Shown here piece by piece: positions 51,943-52,302 of a stretch of DNA of 52,302 bases (its first letter is position 1; every line of letters begins with the position of its first letter). Origin of the DNA: GCA-2737665 sp044344795 (lineage in GTDB: Bacteria > Bacteroidota > Bacteroidia > Palsa-965). A model generated the notes under the pieces. The model saw only the letters and a list, made by a program, of their open reading frames with translations, was not told the DNA's origin and searched no databases. The DNA is taken from contig JBIJCF010000021.1 of NCBI GenBank assembly GCA_044344795.1, positions 1 to 52,302 on the forward strand. The letters are read 5' to 3'. Both the position numbers and the translations under genes were made by a program.

Positions 51943-52302
51943 ATGATGTACATAACACGCAGGGAACGTTTTACGGCTGCACACCGACTTTATCGTCCGG
52001 AATGGTCGGATGAAAAGAACACGGAAGTTTTCGGAGGATGTGCTAATCCGAATTGGCACGGGCACAACTATGAAATTTTCGTTACGGTTAAAGGCGAAGT
52101 GAATGAAGAGTTGGGGTATGTAATGAACTTAAAAGATCTTAGTAAGATTTTGAAGGAACGCGTCATCAGTAAAATGGATCACCGTAACTTGAATTTGGAT
52201 GTAGACTTTCTGAAAGATGTGATGACTTCTACAGAAAATGTAGCAATCAAAATTTGGGAGCAAATTGAAGATCCCATTGCTAATCTTGGCATTCAATTGC
52301 AC
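51943..52302 (+). CDS. 6-pyruvoyl-tetrahydropterin synthase family protein (3' partial)
   Basis: The first 120 codons are visible and the frame stays open at the right edge. Starts MMYITRRERFTAAHRL; the second Met at 51946 could also be the start. Zn ligands His14, His39 and His41 (HGHNYE), catalytic Cys33 (GGCANPNWHGH) and DHRNLNLDV are present, plus the TSTENVAIKIW segment. The sequence follows the 6-pyruvoyl-tetrahydropterin synthase pattern (animal-like PTPS) closely; in bacteria this family also includes QueD (6-carboxytetrahydropterin synthase, queuosine pathway), and the two cannot be separated here. Divergent from mqnB. Confidence 0.85.
   Translation, partial: MMYITRRERFTAAHRLYRPEWSDEKNTEVFGGCANPNWHGHNYEIFVTVKGEVNEELGYVMNLKDLSKILKERVISKMDHRNLNLDVDFLKDVMTSTENVAIKIWEQIEDPIANLGIQLH

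Overview
The window (52,302 bp) is chromosomal DNA of a member of the Bacteroidota, and I would not place it below phylum. Evidence: many promoters fit the Bacteroidota -7 consensus TAnnTTTG instead of TATAAT; two secreted proteins end in the type IX secretion (T9SS) type B / gliding-motility C-terminal sorting domain, each followed by a PorP/SprF-family gene; a GldI-like FKBP lipoprotein sits beside a DHH phosphoesterase; menaquinone is made by the futalosine route. I annotate 40 protein genes (the first and last are cut by the window edges) and two tRNAs. Nearly all look vertically inherited; there is no prophage, transposase, CRISPR array or rRNA.

Layout. 1-5.4 kb: end of a MORN-TonB fusion, LOG-family protein, secreted TPR protein, recF, membrane TPR protein, ribH. 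5.4-6.6 kb: RNA region with intact tRNA-Pro(TGG), two recent ~205-bp tandem units each generating a broken, chimeric tRNA-Pro followed by its own terminator, then tRNA-Arg(TCT) and 343 bp without genes. 6.6-16.4 kb: a 2,936-residue repeat-rich T9SS surface protein and its PorP/SprF partner. 16.5-20.2 kb: YCF48-like propeller protein, Kv-beta-like aldo-keto reductase, cation-efflux transporter, 2H phosphoesterase. 20.2-24.4 kb: one tight minus-strand operon, nrnA followed by four FKBP-type genes. 24.5-33.5 kb: ndk, an NlpC/P60-like membrane protein overlapping comEC, folD, a membrane SpoIIE phosphatase, ffh, argS. 33.5-36.7 kb: arginase (upstream of argS) divergent from arginine decarboxylase, then a lipoprotein. 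36.8-41.2 kb: ftsK, lolA, a histone-deacetylase-fold enzyme. 41.3-43.3 kb: a second, small T9SS substrate plus PorP/SprF pair. 43.5-52.3 kb: ctlX-type hydrolase, M13 peptidase, yidC, then the minus-strand operon mqnB-mqnD-terC-rfaD, and the start of a 6-pyruvoyl-tetrahydropterin synthase gene.

Themes. Cell-envelope biogenesis dominates: T9SS substrates and partners, FKBP lipoproteins, LolA, YidC, Ffh, heptose epimerase, TonB-like protein. Arginine use is a second theme (arginase, ArgS, decarboxylase, CtlX). The least ordinary pieces are the tRNA-Pro-derived tandem array, the three-domain higher-order repeat in the giant surface protein, and the FKBP operon, in which domains appear to lose catalytic residues progressively. 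I did not find a clearly new defence or mobile system.
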